Assembly: GCA_040766665.1 (NCBI GenBank)
Contig: JAXGQD010000005.1
Coordinates: forward strand, 166,379-230,378
Reading direction: 5' to 3'
DNA: 64,000 nucleotides
DNA from: JAXGQD01 sp040766665
GTDB lineage: Bacteria; Bacillota; Clostridia; Saccharofermentanales; Fastidiosipilaceae
The translations under genes and the position numbers were made by a program. How positions within the stretch are numbered: position 1 is the stretch's first letter; each line of letters starts with the position of its first letter. Under the pieces are notes generated by a model. It made no database searches and was not told the origin of the DNA. It worked only from the letters and a program-made list of their open reading frames with translations. Below are positions 34,146 to 42,971 of the stretch, piece after piece.

Positions 34146-35348
34146 ATGATCAGAATTAATCAGAATTATTTGGATTTAGAAAAATCTTATTTGTTTACGG
34201 ATATTGCCAGAAAAGTGCAGGCTTTTAGTGAAACTGAGCCGGAATTGAAAATCATTCGCCTAGGTATAGGAGATGTGACACTGCCTTTACCGGAGGTGGT
34301 TATTACCGCTTTACAAAAGGCTACTGATGATCAGGCAAAGCTGGAAACATTTCATGGCTACGGGCCGGAACAAGGTTATGCCTGGCTCAGAGAAAAAATC
34401 GCTGCCATGGACTTCGCTGCACATCAGCTTAACATCACCGCTGATGACATTTTTGTGAGCGACGGTGCCAAATGCGATACGGGTAATTTTTTGGATATTC
34501 TGGCTGATGATATCACGGTTGCGGTGGCGGACCCGGTTTACCCTGTTTATGTAGACACCAATATTATGGCAGGCCGCAAGGCGCAGATTACGAAATTACC
34601 TTCGACAAAGGAAACGGGCTTTTTACCCTTGCCTCCGGCTGAATCCTACGATTTGATCTACCTTTGCTCACCAAATAACCCGACCGGTGCGGTAGCCGGT
34701 TACGACGAGCTTAAGGCCTGGGTAGATTATGCGTTGAAACATCAGGCTCTCATTCTTTTTGATGCCGCCTACGAAGCCTTTATCAGAAATGATGCCCCTC
34801 ATAGCATTTACGAAATTCCCGGCGCCTATGATTGTGCTGTCGAATTCCGAAGCCTTTCCAAAACCGCGGGTTTTACCGGTATGCGTTGCGGTTACACCGT
34901 TATTCCCAAAAGTTTGCAGATTGCCGCTGCCGACGGGCAGAATGTCGCTTTGCGTGATCTCTGGTCTCGCCGCCAAACAACCAAGTTTAACGGTGCCTCC
35001 TACATCATCCAACGTGCAGCGGAAGCCGTCTATACCCCTGAAGGTCAAGCCCAGTGTAAGGCAAACATTGACTACTACCTTGAGAACGCCGCCTTAATTA
35101 AAAAAGGCCTGGAAGACCTGGGCTATGTCTGCAGTGGCGGAGAAAACTCCCCCTATGTTTGGGTGGAGGTGCCGGAAGGCTTTGATTCATGGTCTTTCTT
35201 TGACTACCTTTTGCATGAATTCTCCATTGTCACAACGCCCGGTTCCGGTTTTGGTAAATGTGGTGAAGGCTATATCCGCCTTTCCGCTTTCTGTTCCAGA
35301 GAAGCAGCCGAAACGGCTGTACAGCGCTTCGAAAGTCGAGCCAAATAG
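34146..35348 (+). CDS. dapL: LL-diaminopimelate aminotransferase
   Basis: DapL converts tetrahydrodipicolinate directly to LL-diaminopimelate with glutamate as donor, bypassing the succinylase and acetylase routes. IRLGIGDVTLPLP, HGYGPEQGY, FVSDGAKCDTGN, CSPNNPTGAV, D206/Y209 in FDAAYEAFI and the PLP lysine K239 in RSLSKTAGFTGMR are all characteristic. Length is 400. GGGAGG lies about 6 bases before ATG 34146. It stands between terminators as a single-gene unit and completes a lysine/peptidoglycan branch with asd. Confidence 0.96.
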   Translation: MIRINQNYLDLEKSYLFTDIARKVQAFSETEPELKIIRLGIGDVTLPLPEVVITALQKATDDQAKLETFHGYGPEQGYAWLREKIAAMDFAAHQLNITADDIFVSDGAKCDTGNFLDILADDITVAVADPVYPVYVDTNIMAGRKAQITKLPSTKETGFLPLPPAESYDLIYLCSPNNPTGAVAGYDELKAWVDYALKHQALILFDAAYEAFIRNDAPHSIYEIPGAYDCAVEFRSLSKTAGFTGMRCGYTVIPKSLQIAAADGQNVALRDLWSRRQTTKFNGASYIIQRAAEAVYTPEGQAQCKANIDYYLENAALIKKGLEDLGYVCSGGENSPYVWVEVPEGFDSWSFFDYLLHEFSIVTTPGSGFGKCGEGYIRLSAFCSREAAETAVQRFESRAK

Positions 35349-35395
35349 AGTCCAGCGCTGCTTAAAGGTTCTGAATTATGAAATAAACTCCTGAT

Positions 35396-35438
35396 AAAAA
35401 TACGCAAGTCCCATGCCAAGCACTGAGATTTGCGTATT
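35396..35438 (-). terminator. Bidirectional terminator between dapL and carA
   Basis: AATACGCAA pairs with TTGCGTATT. On the minus strand the stem is followed by five T residues (end of the smc-ftsY-carA transcript). On the plus strand the tail is only weakly T-rich (dapL). Confidence 0.8.
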
Positions 35439-35466
35439 ATTAATATTCTTTTAGTTTCAGCCCTGT

Positions 35467-36558
35467 TTAGAGACTCTCGACAAACTCACGGAAGATAAAT
35501 GCCGTATCTTCGGGTCCGGGATGTGCTTCCGGGTGGAACTGCACCGATGCAATGTGACGTCCCTTTACGATCAAACCTTCCACTGTCTGATCGTGAACAC
35601 TCTCGTAGCTGACCGCTAAGCCCAAAGCCTCCAAGTTATCTCGCTTCACGACATAGCCATGGTTTTGTGAACTGATAAAAAGTTTCTTGTCGCTCAGTCG
35701 TCTCACCGGATGGTTCTCACCGCGGTGGCCAAACTTCATCTTTTCCGTTTCCGCCCCCAAAGCCAAAGCTAGCATTTGGTGGCCAAGACAGATGGCAAAA
35801 ATCGGCACATCGCTTTCACAGAGTTGCTTGATTACTTTGATCTCATCTGTACAGACACGTGGGTCACCCGGTCCGTTGGCCAAAAAGATACCATCAGGCT
35901 TTTCAGCAAAAACATCTGCGGCACTGCTGTTATAGGGTAAGATGGTGACTTTGCAGCCCAATTGAGCGAGCTGATTTGCCATCGAGATTTTCGAGCCGTA
36001 ATCCAGCAGTACGACATGTTTGCCGTTTTCAGATCCTTTTGCCTCTATGACGCTGCGTGTCGGCCGACTGACTAAAGCAACCTGCGCCGGCATTTGCCAG
36101 TCTTTAATTTCCCTAATCACGCTGTCTTTATCAAAAGAACCGAAACAGAGTTTACCGTTCATACTGCCCTGCTCGCGCAGATGAAAAGTCAGGGCTCTGG
36201 TGTCGACACCGCAGAGGCCGGGCACATCAAACTTCTTCAGCCAATCAGCGACACTCATGTCGGCGCGTGGATCGATACTCGCATCATGGTATTGGCGCAC
36301 CAGAACCGCGGCCAAGTGCAGCCGCTCTGATTCCATTTGATTTAAAAACACACCGTGATTGCCGAGTTCAGGAAAGGTCAGAACGACTGCTTGCCCACCG
36401 TAACTCGGGTCCGATAAAGTTTCCGTATAACCACCGGGTGCAGTAGTAAACACCACTTCGCAGAGCGCGTCCTTGATGGCACCGAAGCCGTAACCGGCAA
36501 ATTCACTGCCGTCTTCGAGCACCAAGGTCCCTCTCACATTGCTACTATCTTTCAACAT
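35467..36558 (-). CDS. carA: Carbamoyl-phosphate synthase small (glutaminase) subunit
   Basis: CarA hydrolyses glutamine and channels ammonia to CarB for carbamoyl phosphate. The N-terminal half has FTTAPGGYTETLSDPSY. The class I amidotransferase domain has GDPR, the nucleophile in FAICLGHQMLA, and FHPEAHPGPED with His and Glu of the triad. Length is 363. Unusually it is not in the pyr operon with carB: its ATG directly follows the ftsY TAA, so it is translationally coupled to the smc-ftsY genes. Confidence 0.96.
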   Translation of the reverse strand: MLKDSSNVRGTLVLEDGSEFAGYGFGAIKDALCEVVFTTAPGGYTETLSDPSYGGQAVVLTFPELGNHGVFLNQMESERLHLAAVLVRQYHDASIDPRADMSVADWLKKFDVPGLCGVDTRALTFHLREQGSMNGKLCFGSFDKDSVIREIKDWQMPAQVALVSRPTRSVIEAKGSENGKHVVLLDYGSKISMANQLAQLGCKVTILPYNSSAADVFAEKPDGIFLANGPGDPRVCTDEIKVIKQLCESDVPIFAICLGHQMLALALGAETEKMKFGHRGENHPVRRLSDKKLFISSQNHGYVVKRDNLEALGLAVSYESVHDQTVEGLIVKGRHIASVQFHPEAHPGPEDTAFIFREFVESL

Positions 36559-37485
36559 TTAAGCTAAGTCTCCTTCAGCCGGTAAAAGCGAATCCACAAA
36601 ATAGGCCGGATCAAAATCAACTAAATCCTCTGCGCCTTCACCCAAGCCGGCAAAATAAATCGGCACTTTGACCAAATCAGCCACCGCTAAGGTTACACCG
36701 CCCTTGGAATTACCGTCTAGTTTGGTGATGATTAATCCGTTCAAATCAACAATATTACTGAACGCTTCGGCTTGCAGAAGGGCATTTTGGCCGGTTGTCG
36801 CATCAATTACCAAGAGTGTCGCCACTTCGGTTCCGGGGGCTGCTTTATCGATGATGCGGCGCATTTTGCCCAGTTCATCCATCAGATTTTGCTTGTTATG
36901 CAATCGACCAGCGGTATCAATCAAAAGCAGCTCCACATTGCGTGCTATTGCGGCTTGTACCGCGTCGTAGACAACAGCGGAAGGGTCTGCCCCCGCTTTA
37001 TGAGTGACCACATCCGTGCCGCTAAGATGTGCCCAATGACTCAGTTGCTCAATGGCTGCTGCTCTAAAGGTATCGGCGGCAGCAATCAGGACTTTGTAAC
37101 CCTCGTTCTTATAACGCATGGCTAGCTTGCCAACGGTCGTCGTTTTTCCGGTACCGTTGACGCCCACCATAAAGACCACCTTTAGCTGCTGACGTTGCAG
37201 TTCGAAATGCTTTTGTTCGCCCAGTAGCTCCAACATCGCGGCTTTTAGGATGCGGTTAATACTTGCCGTATCTTTTTGGTTTGTCCGTTTCAGCTCTTCA
37301 TTGAGCTTGCCCAAAATTTTATCGCTCGTTGCCTGACCGATATCGGCCTGAATAAAGAGCATTTCCAACTCTTCAATCAATTCATCATTACTGCCTGAAA
37401 AGACCGCCTGAATTTGTGCAATACCCTGACTTAAAAATTCTCTTGTTTTCGTTAAACCACTCTTAAACTTATCAAATAATCCCAT
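36559..37485 (-). CDS. ftsY: Signal recognition particle receptor FtsY
   Basis: FtsY is the SRP receptor GTPase that docks ribosome-nascent chains at the membrane. N domain about 1-90, then the G domain with GVNGTGKTTTVGKLA, DTFRAAAIEQL, DTAGRLHNKQNLM and TKLDGNSKGG. It is a short form (308 residues) lacking the acidic A domain. ATG 37485 gives the family-like start MGLFDKFKSGL with GAGGGA upstream; a GTG five codons earlier overlaps smc. The smc-ftsY linkage is conserved in Firmicutes. Confidence 0.96.
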   Translation of the reverse strand: MGLFDKFKSGLTKTREFLSQGIAQIQAVFSGSNDELIEELEMLFIQADIGQATSDKILGKLNEELKRTNQKDTASINRILKAAMLELLGEQKHFELQRQQLKVVFMVGVNGTGKTTTVGKLAMRYKNEGYKVLIAAADTFRAAAIEQLSHWAHLSGTDVVTHKAGADPSAVVYDAVQAAIARNVELLLIDTAGRLHNKQNLMDELGKMRRIIDKAAPGTEVATLLVIDATTGQNALLQAEAFSNIVDLNGLIITKLDGNSKGGVTLAVADLVKVPIYFAGLGEGAEDLVDFDPAYFVDSLLPAEGDLA

Positions 37486-37492
37486 TCTTCCC

Positions 37493-40400
37493 TCAATCAC
37501 CTAATTGCAGTGAGAGTATGCGTGAAACACCCAACTCCTGCATGGTTACACCGTAGATACTGTCTGCCGCTTCCATTGTTCCTTTGCGGTGCGTCACCAA
37601 AATAAACTGCGATTTATCCGCATAATTTTTAATGTAGTCCGTAAAACGGAAAACATTGCTGTCATCTAAGGCCGCTTCAATCTCGTCTAGGACGCAGAAA
37701 GGCGTCGGACGCAGTTTTAAAATGGCAAAAAGCAGCGCAATCGCAGACAATGATCGTTCACCGCCACTGAGTAGCAGCATGTTTTGTAGTTTTTTGCCGG
37801 GGGGAGATGCTTTGATCTCAATATCGCCTTCCAGCACATCTTTATGGGCTTCCAGACTGATTTCCGCTTTACCGCCTCCGAAAAGCTCCTTGAAGACCAG
37901 CTGGAAATTTTCGTTAATTTTGGCAAAATTTGCCGTAAATTGCTGACGCATGGTCAGGGTCAATTCTGCGACCAGCTGATCGAGTTGCGCTTTCGCAGTC
38001 AGTATATCTTGTTCCTGCTTTTTCAGGAATTCGTATCGTTCTGAGATCAGTTGATAGTCCTCGACCGCATTAACATTCACTGCACCGAGTCCGCGAATGG
38101 ATTGTTTCAGACTGTGAATACGTGGCCCAACCACTTGGGTCTGTAAACTCATATCGCGATAAGCGGCGGCATTGTCATAGGTTAAACTGTAATTTTCCCA
38201 GAGCTTATTACGTAAATCGTCCACTTGATTGCTGAGTTGTTCATTGCGGCTTTCGAGACGATTTTTTTCCAACTCCAGTGCATTCAGTTGTTGATTAAGA
38301 TCGCGCAGACGTTCGAACATCTCAGCTGAACGTGTATCCAAGCTGCGTTGTTCTTCTTCCCATTGCTGCAGTTCTTGTTCTGCTGCGCCGGAGCGTTCCA
38401 TTAAGCCACGCATCTCTTCTTCAAGCGCAAGTAAATCCGTCTCATGGGCTATCAGCGCGTCACCCAAGTCAGCGATGGCCTTTTCTCGTTCATTGATTTG
38501 CTCACTCAAACGTTGCTTATCGTTCTCGATGCGCGCATCAATTTGTTGTTCTGCGGCCATCTTCTCGAATTGTTTGTTATACAGCGATTCAGCATCAGCC
38601 AGAGCTTGGCGATAATTTTCCCGCTCACTGACATACTGGCTGTTATCTTCATCCTGAGCTTGTAGGACTTGCTCAAGTCGAGCCATTTCCGCCAATTGGG
38701 TCTCTTCTTCTTTTTGCCAATTAGCAAGTCTCTCACCTTGATCGTTCGTCAATGCCTGCAAATCGGCAAGTCTATCCTGCAAACGCTGCAGACTTTGTGC
38801 TGTGGCATAGCTCCGCGCCTTATTTTGTTCGGCACGTGCTTCCTGTAAAGCCAAGTCCTGTCGCAAAATCATGCTCGATTGAGCGACGGCTTCGGATTCC
38901 TGATTAATATTTTTGATGCTTTGCTCCGATTGAGCAATTTTCTTTTCCGTCGCAGGCAGCATTTTTTCAAATTTTTTATACTGTTCCAAGGCTTCCTGTA
39001 AAAGTCTTTTCCGGCTTAATAGACTGCTTTGATTTTTGTATTGACCGCCACTCATCGCTCCGCCGGGGTTAATGACATCGCCTTCAAGACTCACAATCTT
39101 TAATGACTGGTCAAATGCCTGTGCCATCCTTGTTGCCGCTGAAATATCTTCACAGATGACGGTTCTAGCTAAAAGCAGTTCCATCGCCTTTGTAATGTCC
39201 TCAGGATAAGATAGTAGTTCATGTGCCAGCCCGATATAGCCCTTATCCTGCCAAGAAGATAGTTTTTTTACGACATCGCTGCCTAAGAAGCGCGGTTTCA
39301 CCCTATTCAATGGCAAAAATGTCACCCGTCCTTTGCGTTCGCGTTTCAGCACAGTGATCAAAGCCGTAGCCGTCTGTTCATCTGCGACGACCAGGTTTTG
39401 TACGGCTGCTCCTAAGGCGGTTTCTATAGCCCGCTCATATCGATCCGGCACCGTAATCAACTCTGCAATGCTCCCGCGTACCGTCGTTTTGTAGCGCGGA
39501 TCTTTTTTGGCAAAATCAAGCGCGAAACGCACCGCTTCGTTAAAGCCTTCTCTGTTCTGCTGCAGCTCACGCAAGGTATCTAAACGATATCCTAATTGAT
39601 CCAACTGCTGAACCTGAGCATTATACTGCGCCTGTTCTGCGGCAAGTGTTGTTCTGGCCTCTTTTAAACGCTCCTCATAAGATTGCAGATTAGCCTGCTT
39701 CATCGCATCTTCTTCCTGAAGCGTAGTCAAATGAGCGGCAATTTCATCCGCTTCCTGTTTCAGTGTTGCGTTTTCCTTGAGGGCGAAAGCTAACTGTTCT
39801 TCGCCTTCACGGATAAGTGTGGCGTGTTGTTCGGCAGCCAGGCTTGCGGCAGATTTTTGGCTGCGAATGTCCAAAATCTTGTGTTGCACCAGGCTGAGTG
39901 AGGCACGTGTCTCATTTTGTTTTTCGATTTCCACACCCATTTTTTGGGCAAAATCATCCAAAGCTTTTCTTCTTGTACTTACATCCTGCTTCGCCTGCTC
40001 TAAGTCGGCCGACTTTTCCTGCGCGGATCTAATGCGCTCACTGAGCTCCATCTCCAATTCGCGCACTTGCTCTTGTAACTGAGTTATGGTCGCCTGGTGG
40101 CTATTCTGGGATAGTTTGTTTTGTTCTTTCTGTGTTTTTAATGCATTAACGCGCTCATTTAATGCTTCCCGCTCATTGCTGCGTCGATCTTTCGTCTGCC
40201 TGCTCTCATGAAGCAGTTCCTGTAAAGTGGCGAGACGTGCACGAAGCTGACGGTGCTGCTCTTCCAAGGCAAGACTTCGCTCCAGAGCCTCTGCCGCACC
40301 AGCGCTGACTTCCTCCCATTTAAGGCGTTGTTGCTTCAACAGAGCGCTTTTATCGTCGATGAGGTGCAATGAAAGAGCGACCTCAAGTTGCTTTAATTCT

Positions 40401-41059
40401 TCGTACCACAGTAAATACTGTTGGGCTTGTTCGGCTTGCTTCTTCAGTGGAGCAAGCTGAGCCTCCAGCTCGGTCATTATATCATTGACCCGCGTCAGAT
40501 TTTGCTCGGTCTGCTCAAGCTTACGCAAGGCTTCGTCGCGACGCGTTTTATGTTTTTGAATCCCGGAAGCCTCTTCGAAAACACGGCGTCTGTCCTCGGA
40601 CTTGGTACTCAGAATTTCATCCACGCGTCCTTGTCCGATAATGGAATAGCCATCTCTACCCAGTCCGGTATCCATGAAAAGCTGATGAATATCTTTTAAA
40701 CGACAGGGGTTCTGGTTGATGAGATAATTGCTCTCACCCGAGCGATAAAGGCGTCTGGTAATGGCGACCTCGGTATACTCAATGGGCAAAATACCGTCGC
40801 TGTTATCGATTAACATCGTTACTTCAGCAAAACCTAAGGGACGACGCGTATTGGTCCCGGCAAAAATCACATCTTCCATTTTTCCGCCACGCAGAGCCCT
40901 GGCACTTTGTTCGCCAAGAACCCAGCGTATCGCGTCCGTGACATTGGACTTGCCGCTGCCGTTCGGACCGACAATAGCCGTCACACCCTGATGGAAGACA
41001 ATCAGAGTGCGTTCCGTAAATGATTTAAAGCCTTGTATTTCAAGTGATTTAAGGTACAT
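37493..41059 (-). CDS. smc: Chromosome partition protein SMC
   Basis: SMC is the condensin ATPase that compacts and segregates chromosomes. The 1188-residue chain has Walker A GPNGSGKSN (residues 32-40), a long coiled coil (about 170-500), a hinge near 510-660 with GRVTFLPLN and GGAMSGGQY, a second coiled coil (about 670-1000), and the C-terminal ATPase lobe with LSGGERSLSAIALLFA (signature) and FCVLDEIEAALDD (Walker B). Length and architecture are fully normal. Confidence 0.98.
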   Translation of the reverse strand: MYLKSLEIQGFKSFTERTLIVFHQGVTAIVGPNGSGKSNVTDAIRWVLGEQSARALRGGKMEDVIFAGTNTRRPLGFAEVTMLIDNSDGILPIEYTEVAITRRLYRSGESNYLINQNPCRLKDIHQLFMDTGLGRDGYSIIGQGRVDEILSTKSEDRRRVFEEASGIQKHKTRRDEALRKLEQTEQNLTRVNDIMTELEAQLAPLKKQAEQAQQYLLWYEELKQLEVALSLHLIDDKSALLKQQRLKWEEVSAGAAEALERSLALEEQHRQLRARLATLQELLHESRQTKDRRSNEREALNERVNALKTQKEQNKLSQNSHQATITQLQEQVRELEMELSERIRSAQEKSADLEQAKQDVSTRRKALDDFAQKMGVEIEKQNETRASLSLVQHKILDIRSQKSAASLAAEQHATLIREGEEQLAFALKENATLKQEADEIAAHLTTLQEEDAMKQANLQSYEERLKEARTTLAAEQAQYNAQVQQLDQLGYRLDTLRELQQNREGFNEAVRFALDFAKKDPRYKTTVRGSIAELITVPDRYERAIETALGAAVQNLVVADEQTATALITVLKRERKGRVTFLPLNRVKPRFLGSDVVKKLSSWQDKGYIGLAHELLSYPEDITKAMELLLARTVICEDISAATRMAQAFDQSLKIVSLEGDVINPGGAMSGGQYKNQSSLLSRKRLLQEALEQYKKFEKMLPATEKKIAQSEQSIKNINQESEAVAQSSMILRQDLALQEARAEQNKARSYATAQSLQRLQDRLADLQALTNDQGERLANWQKEEETQLAEMARLEQVLQAQDEDNSQYVSERENYRQALADAESLYNKQFEKMAAEQQIDARIENDKQRLSEQINEREKAIADLGDALIAHETDLLALEEEMRGLMERSGAAEQELQQWEEEQRSLDTRSAEMFERLRDLNQQLNALELEKNRLESRNEQLSNQVDDLRNKLWENYSLTYDNAAAYRDMSLQTQVVGPRIHSLKQSIRGLGAVNVNAVEDYQLISERYEFLKKQEQDILTAKAQLDQLVAELTLTMRQQFTANFAKINENFQLVFKELFGGGKAEISLEAHKDVLEGDIEIKASPPGKKLQNMLLLSGGERSLSAIALLFAILKLRPTPFCVLDEIEAALDDSNVFRFTDYIKNYADKSQFILVTHRKGTMEAADSIYGVTMQELGVSRILSLQLGD

Positions 41060-41116
41060 GCTGACCTTTCAGTAAGGTTTTAATCATCCTGCCTTAAAGC
41101 AAGACCCAAGGGCAAA

Positions 41117-41833
41117 TTATAACATACCAAGCACTTGCTTGGCGGCCGCTTGTTCGGCCTGTTTTTTACTTTTACCCTTCGCTTCGGCGCTTAACTCACC
41201 TAGCTCAGCTCGGGCCAGATACACCTGATTATGGACAGGGCCAAAACTGTCAACGATGCTGAAGGCTGCATGCAGCGGCGGAGTCTGGCTCTGAGCGTAT
41301 TCTAAGAGGCGCGTCTTATAGTCATGTGAAAGCTTTCCTTTGAGTGCGAGCTCCAGATATGGCATAAGCAAAATATTGATACAGGCTTCCGCGGCTTTCG
41401 CACCTCCATCAAGAAAAATGGCTGCAAAGACCGCCTCGAGGGCATCTGCCAAGATAGACGCTTTCGTTCTGCCGCCATCTTGTATTTCGCCTCTACCAAG
41501 TTGCAGATAAGCCGCCAAATTAATGCTTACAGCCACTTCAGATAATATCTCTTCACAAACGACCGCGGCGCGAAGTTTGGTCATTTGCCCTTCCGTGAGC
41601 AGTGGTGTGTGTTGAAAAAGCTGCGCCGCAATAGTGAAACCTAAGATTGCGTCGCCCAAAAACTCCAGGCGCTGGTTATTGTCCAGAGAAAACGCCGCAT
41701 GCTCGTGTTTAAAACTGCGATGGGTCAAAGCCGTGATTAAATAAGCGCGGTCCTGAAAGCGATAAGCCAGAGCTGCTTCCAGATGACTTAAATCTTCCTC
41801 TTGACCATATAAGTTGCTGATTTCATTCTGCAT
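41117..41833 (-). CDS. rnc: Ribonuclease III
   Basis: RNase III cuts double-stranded RNA, including rRNA precursors. The signature NQRLEFLGDAILGF carries catalytic acids, with ADALEAVFAAIFLDGG as the second acidic site. A double-stranded RNA-binding domain occupies the last 70 residues, ending with SKKQAEQAAAKQVL. ATG 41833 has GAGGT 7 bases upstream; an ATG six codons earlier (41851) is also possible. The order acpP-rnc-smc-ftsY is typical of Firmicutes. Confidence 0.96.
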   Translation of the reverse strand: MQNEISNLYGQEEDLSHLEAALAYRFQDRAYLITALTHRSFKHEHAAFSLDNNQRLEFLGDAILGFTIAAQLFQHTPLLTEGQMTKLRAAVVCEEILSEVAVSINLAAYLQLGRGEIQDGGRTKASILADALEAVFAAIFLDGGAKAAEACINILLMPYLELALKGKLSHDYKTRLLEYAQSQTPPLHAAFSIVDSFGPVHNQVYLARAELGELSAEAKGKSKKQAEQAAAKQVLGML

Positions 41834-41891
41834 CGTCGGACCTCGGTTCATTCGTTTTGCCTTAATAAAATTATAGGAAAGCCGCTGATGT

Positions 41892-41921
41892 AAAAAAGGC
41901 GAAGCTTAGAGCATCGCCTTT
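41892..41921 (-). terminator. Rho-independent terminator after acpP
   Basis: On the minus strand GGCGATGC...GCTTCGCC forms the stem followed by six T residues. It separates acpP from rnc. Confidence 0.8.
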
Positions 41922-41946
41922 CATTTGTTTCTAAGTCCCAGTGAGC

Positions 41947-42186
41947 TTAGATGTTCTTTTTAATAAATTCAACGGCATCGCCGACTGTTTTAATTTTTTC
42001 AGCTTCCTCGTCGGGAATGCTCATACCAAATTCCTGCTCCATCGCCATGACCAGTTCGACTATATCCAAAGAATCGGCATTTAAATCATCTGTAAAATTC
42101 GACTCCATTGTAATTTCATCGGCATCTGTACCAAGTTGTTCTACGAGAATATTGGTAATCTTTTCAAAAATAAGTTCTTCCTTCAT
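41947..42186 (-). CDS. acpP: Acyl carrier protein
   Basis: ACP carries growing acyl chains on a 4'-phosphopantetheine arm. The attachment serine is S39 in LNADSLDIVEL, within an acidic 79-residue four-helix protein. ATG 42186 has TGGAGG 9 bases upstream; an upstream in-frame extension is not needed. It lies just before rnc-smc-ftsY, as in many Firmicutes. Confidence 0.97.
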   Translation of the reverse strand: MKEELIFEKITNILVEQLGTDADEITMESNFTDDLNADSLDIVELVMAMEQEFGMSIPDEEAEKIKTVGDAVEFIKKNI

Positions 42187-42359
42187 TGTTTGACCTCCAT
42201 CTGCGCTTCGATTGATCTTTAACTGTTTGTAGTATAGCTTCAAGCCGTTGTCAAGTGCATTTCAAATAATCCGCTTAAAACATCCAAATCTTGAACAGGG
42301 CAAGCATAACGGTTAATGCTTTGATTGTCAAACTTTGCCAAATCTGCTGATAACGCGAG

Positions 42360-42971
42360 CTATTTTTCATCAAATTTGAGCAGTTCTTTATTATTCATTA
42401 AGTATTGATAACCGGATACCAAGGCCAAAAGAACAGCGACCAGCATTGCAATATCACCCGGATAACGCAAATATCTTACGTATTCATGCATTGAAGCGGG
42501 TAATATCTGAACCAAAGCCAATTCGACCATGATGATGATAACGGCAACCATCTGTGAGACGGTTTTGGCTTTACCCAGGTTATTGGCGGCGATCACCTTC
42601 TGCTGCTCGGCTCCAAGCATACGCACACCCGTCACGACAAAGTCGCGGAACAAAAACACCACCGGAACAAGGGTGTGAATGCGGTTTAATTGGACCAAAG
42701 CTATGGTGACAGAGAGAATAAGCAACTTATCTGCAATCGGGTCTAAGAACTTGCCGAAATTGCTGACCAGGTTCTGAGTTCTGGCAATTTTCCCATCATA
42801 ATAATCTGTAATTGAAGCAACGACGAAGAGTATCAGCGCCACAATCATGCCATAGGAAAGTACAAATTGATTCCAACTCGCGAGAAAAGCGAAGGGTAAA
42901 GGCAACATAAAAAGTAAGACGAAGGGAACCAGAATGATACGCAATATGGTTAACTTATTCGGAAGGTTCAC
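42360..42971 (-). CDS. pgsA: CDP-diacylglycerol-glycerol-3-phosphate 3-phosphatidyltransferase
   Basis: PgsA makes phosphatidylglycerol phosphate, the committed step to phosphatidylglycerol. The CDP-alcohol phosphotransferase motif is visible as TDYYDGKIART followed by GKFLDPIADKLL (D-G-x2-A-R-x8-G-x3-D-x3-D). Five to six membrane helices fill the 203 residues. It overlaps the end of rimO by 17 bases, so the two are co-translated. Confidence 0.95.
   Translation of the reverse strand: MNLPNKLTILRIILVPFVLLFMLPLPFAFLASWNQFVLSYGMIVALILFVVASITDYYDGKIARTQNLVSNFGKFLDPIADKLLILSVTIALVQLNRIHTLVPVVFLFRDFVVTGVRMLGAEQQKVIAANNLGKAKTVSQMVAVIIIMVELALVQILPASMHEYVRYLRYPGDIAMLVAVLLALVSGYQYLMNNKELLKFDEK

Noticed and set aside
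42231..42254. TTGACA with TATACT as an acpP promoter
   Set aside because: The spacing is only 12 bases, too short for sigma-A; the real promoter could not be fixed by eye.
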